In this document: positions 61,628 through 64,000 of the stretch, piece by piece
Layout: each line of letters begins with the position of its first letter
How positions within the stretch are numbered: the first letter of the stretch is position 1
Assembly: GCA_021904315.1 (NCBI GenBank)
Contig: CM038910.1
Span: forward strand, 20,780,256-20,844,255
Source: Sphagnum magellanicum
Lineage: Eukaryota; Streptophyta; Sphagnopsida; Sphagnales; Sphagnaceae
Reading direction: 5' to 3'
DNA length: 64,000 nt
The notes under the pieces: generated by a model
Databases searched by the model: none
What the model saw: only the letters and a program-made list of their open reading frames with translations
Told to the model about the DNA's origin: nothing
Made by a program: the position numbers and the translations under genes

Positions 61628-64000
61628 CTAAGGTGGAGATGGAAATCCATCCAGTTCCTCAACACGCATGCCTTGGTCAAAATGTTTTTGACAGATCCAT
61701 CCCAATTCTCCTGTTTGTCTCCCATGTGTGTCCTTGTAGACCACCCTCTGCAACCCAAATTGTGTTAAAATGACTTTATCCTTCAGGAAGTCCACCAACC
61801 ACTGCTCTGCAGACATACTTTCTGCTGTTCTGATGGCAGATGCCTCATCCCTCACAAGCTTTCCAGGGGTGACAGTGGCCCAGTCTATTGGTGGCTGTTT
61901 TAGCACACCTTCACCAAACGCAACAACAGCCTTTCCATATTCTATTTTAGGATTTGGAACCACGTTCCCCAGCCCCATTGTAATGTGTGCTCCAACTTGG
62001 ACAGCCAACAAAACCCATTTCAACCCCTCCTTCACCAACTCGTGAACTTTCTTCCAATTCTCATCTTGGAGGATCACTTGACAACCAGCTTGTCCTTCAA
62101 CCATGTGCTCCTGTCCCTTGTATTCACAAAGTAGATGAAGTTGAAGAGCTTTCATCCCTGGAACCAGTTTTGTGATCAATTTTTGTTTGAAACTAGCATC
62201 TTGTGTGGTCAAGAGTACAATGCGTGGAACTTGCCGTTGTGAGGAGTTCAAGATCAAGTCGCGTATGAGTCTGGTAACACTCAAAACATCATTTTTGACA
62301 AGCTTGTGCATATCATACATGAGATTGTGCGTATCATGAACAACAGTTGATAGCTGCTGGATTTCACATGCTAATTCACCCACTGGTTTGTCTTGATGCT
62401 GGGCTGATGGATCAAGCTCTTGTATCTCTCCTTGCAACCTGTTTGTCCCCGTCAATAGATCACTTCGAGTGTAAATGGTCATGTGCTGATTATTGGACCG
62501 AGGCTTCAAGTAGGAGCCTGATATGCTGGAAGAACTTGAACTCGGCAACCATTCTGTTGAGATTACAGTGGACTGATCCTGATGGGCACCACCAATCGCA
62601 ATTATACCCTGCAATCCTCTTCGCACCACATCCTCTCTCTCTCTCGTCCCCATAAGGTTCATGGCAGATTCACAAGCTACATCAAGAATAACATTTTTCC
62701 CTTGTCTCAACTCATCCCATGGGTGTTGGTAGCCAATCCCATGAGAAAGAACCGCTTGCTTCAACTCTTCTAAAAGCACTGCTTGGCCTTGTCGCTCCCT
62801 GAAAGACATGCGCTGTTTCACGCACTCTGTACGAATGACTCCCTCCACAAGTGCAACCCCTTGACATCCATCTGCAGCAGCACAGCGTTCTCGAATTTTT
62901 TCTATAATATGCCCATGAACAATATGGAGAGCTTCATCAAAACTCTTCTCATGTGAGCATACCAACACATCGATGTGGGTGCCCACATTTGCATTGTAAT
63001 CCATTACAATTTCCACTCCATTGAGCATTACATAAATGAAATCTCTTTTGGGTTTGTACACTGCTCTCATTTCCTTATCCACCTTCAAGAAGTTGTGCAA
63101 AACTACCTGGAGGAATAACAATCTCAAAATCAAATGCCAAATCACATGAAGTAGGATCAAATTAACTTGAAATGGACAGCTTCCATAATGCAGGATATAC
63201 GGTCTTGCATCAATCTTCTAGATTACTTGGGGTGTAAGTTTTCACTCCCAACTAGTTTGGCCAGAAAGTTTCTCCACTGCAATTGACCAGGAATGGTAAC
63301 AAAAGTACCTGCAGTCGACAAAAAAAACCTTGCAGTATGAAGGTGCAAATTGGGTCATCACATTGGAGCCTCCTTCCAAAGTAGATGGAGCTCTTGTTCT
63401 GATTGTTTGGTGACCAATTCCATGAGCCTACTGCTTGACTAATGTCCAAAATTGTTGGGATGAACAAGTTCCCAACACCATGAGACCTGGTTGTGTCCTC
63501 AAAACACAACTCTAACCTCAACATAAGGTGCACCAATTTCTCTGGTGTGACATCCAAGGCACTTACACCATAACCAAGCTCACGAGAAGATTTCAGTGAG
63601 TCAGCCAAAACTTTTTCCAAGTATGCCCTTGATGTGAAACCATCTGGGTCTGTTGCAGAGACCAGTTTACTGCGATCACCACTTAGCTTGATGAGGTAGC
63701 CCATCACGCGATGGCAAAACCAATCCAGATCCACAACTAGAAAGTCAAGATCTTCAAAGTAGATGACATCTCCTGAATTGTGCATGCTAGTTGCCACTGC
63801 TTTTCGCCTTGCTTCTATCATACTTCCTTCAACATTTGCTTTGACCAACCCTCGCAAATCTGTTTCCTGGCACAGGTCTGAAAAGGTTTTCCAATTCATC
63901 ATCGGACTTTTTGGATTTCTCACCATCCAACCCTTCAAGGCTGATCTCACATTACTGCACACCTTATACACAGGTGGCAATGCTTTGAGAAGATTTACAA
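61628..64000 (-). CDS. TRN1-like: TORNADO1-like LRR-Roc-COR protein, copy C (5' part outside window)
   Basis: The visible part is the 3' end of exon 2 (64000-63309, running off the window) and all of exon 3 (63106-61628), with a 202-bp GT-AG intron between. About 722 residues are visible; the LRR exon and P-loop lie beyond position 64000. Exon 2 keeps the COR-region signature seen in A and B (VVDLDWFCHRVMG with Y for H after it). Exon 3 encodes 492 residues, longer than in A (464) or B (443), mainly through a longer Ser/Gln-rich linker at about 62300-62620. From about 62215 to the stop it is almost identical to A and B, whereas 62215-63420 is clearly diverged, so the gene is a mosaic. No frame damage is visible. 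Confidence 0.8.

Noticed and set aside
61628-61640. Exon 3 continuing past the stop into the UBP-like locus (fusion gene)
   Set aside because: The TAG is conserved in all three copies, no donor precedes it in a consistent frame, and the protein end (GFPxP) is the same in each. A fusion is not supported, though read-through transcripts cannot be excluded.

Overview
This is nuclear DNA of a land plant: AT-rich, gene-poor, with GT-AG introns of about 180-210 bp and remnants of plant PIF/Harbinger and hAT-type transposons. The recognisable genes resemble plant TORNADO1 (LRR-Roc-COR) proteins and plant MYND-type ubiquitin-specific proteases. The short introns and expanded ROCO-like family would suit a seed-free plant such as a bryophyte, but lineage cannot be settled from this window. 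There is no sign of a prokaryotic, organellar or viral origin.

Three related units lie on the minus strand: A (about 5240-12060), B (about 39430-48210) and C (about 57570 to beyond 64000). Each has a TRN1-like LRR-Roc-COR gene (A 11332-7123, B 47103-42953, C from outside the window to 61628). A degraded UBP15/16-type ubiquitin protease locus follows on the same strand (A 7060-5544, B 42890-40156, C 61565-58785). A and B are complete three-exon genes predicting 1271 and 1253 residues; C is cut by the window edge. Exon 1 encodes a ribonuclease-inhibitor-type LRR domain, exon 2 the Roc GTPase and COR region, exon 3 a conserved C-terminal region. The intron between exons 1 and 2 splits the Walker A motif.

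The most striking biology is in exon 1. Differences between A and B cluster at the beta-strand positions of the LRRs, while the flanking LRR framework and the exon 2 GTPase are much more conserved. That resembles recognition receptors under diversifying selection. Gene C is a mosaic of near-identical and diverged tracts, as gene conversion would give. Together these suggest a tandem, diversifying family of ROCO-type sensor proteins; this is inference.

The rest is repeat-derived sequence in recurrent blocks. S copies: 12115-13660, 20630-22170, 30350-31890. T copies: 13840-18050, 51480-55900. R copies: 18050-20640, 27870-30350, 36230-39430, 55900-57570, plus an inverted partial one at 48235-49100. 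V copies: 22170-26370, 31890-36170. R-S-V is itself duplicated as two direct blocks of about 8.3 kb, separated by a 1.5 kb insertion containing a 21-base G run. V carries PIF/Harbinger transposase fragments. One R copy carries a hAT-like MITE with an 8-bp target duplication. The first 5.2 kb and 49.1-51.5 kb hold little that can be recognised.
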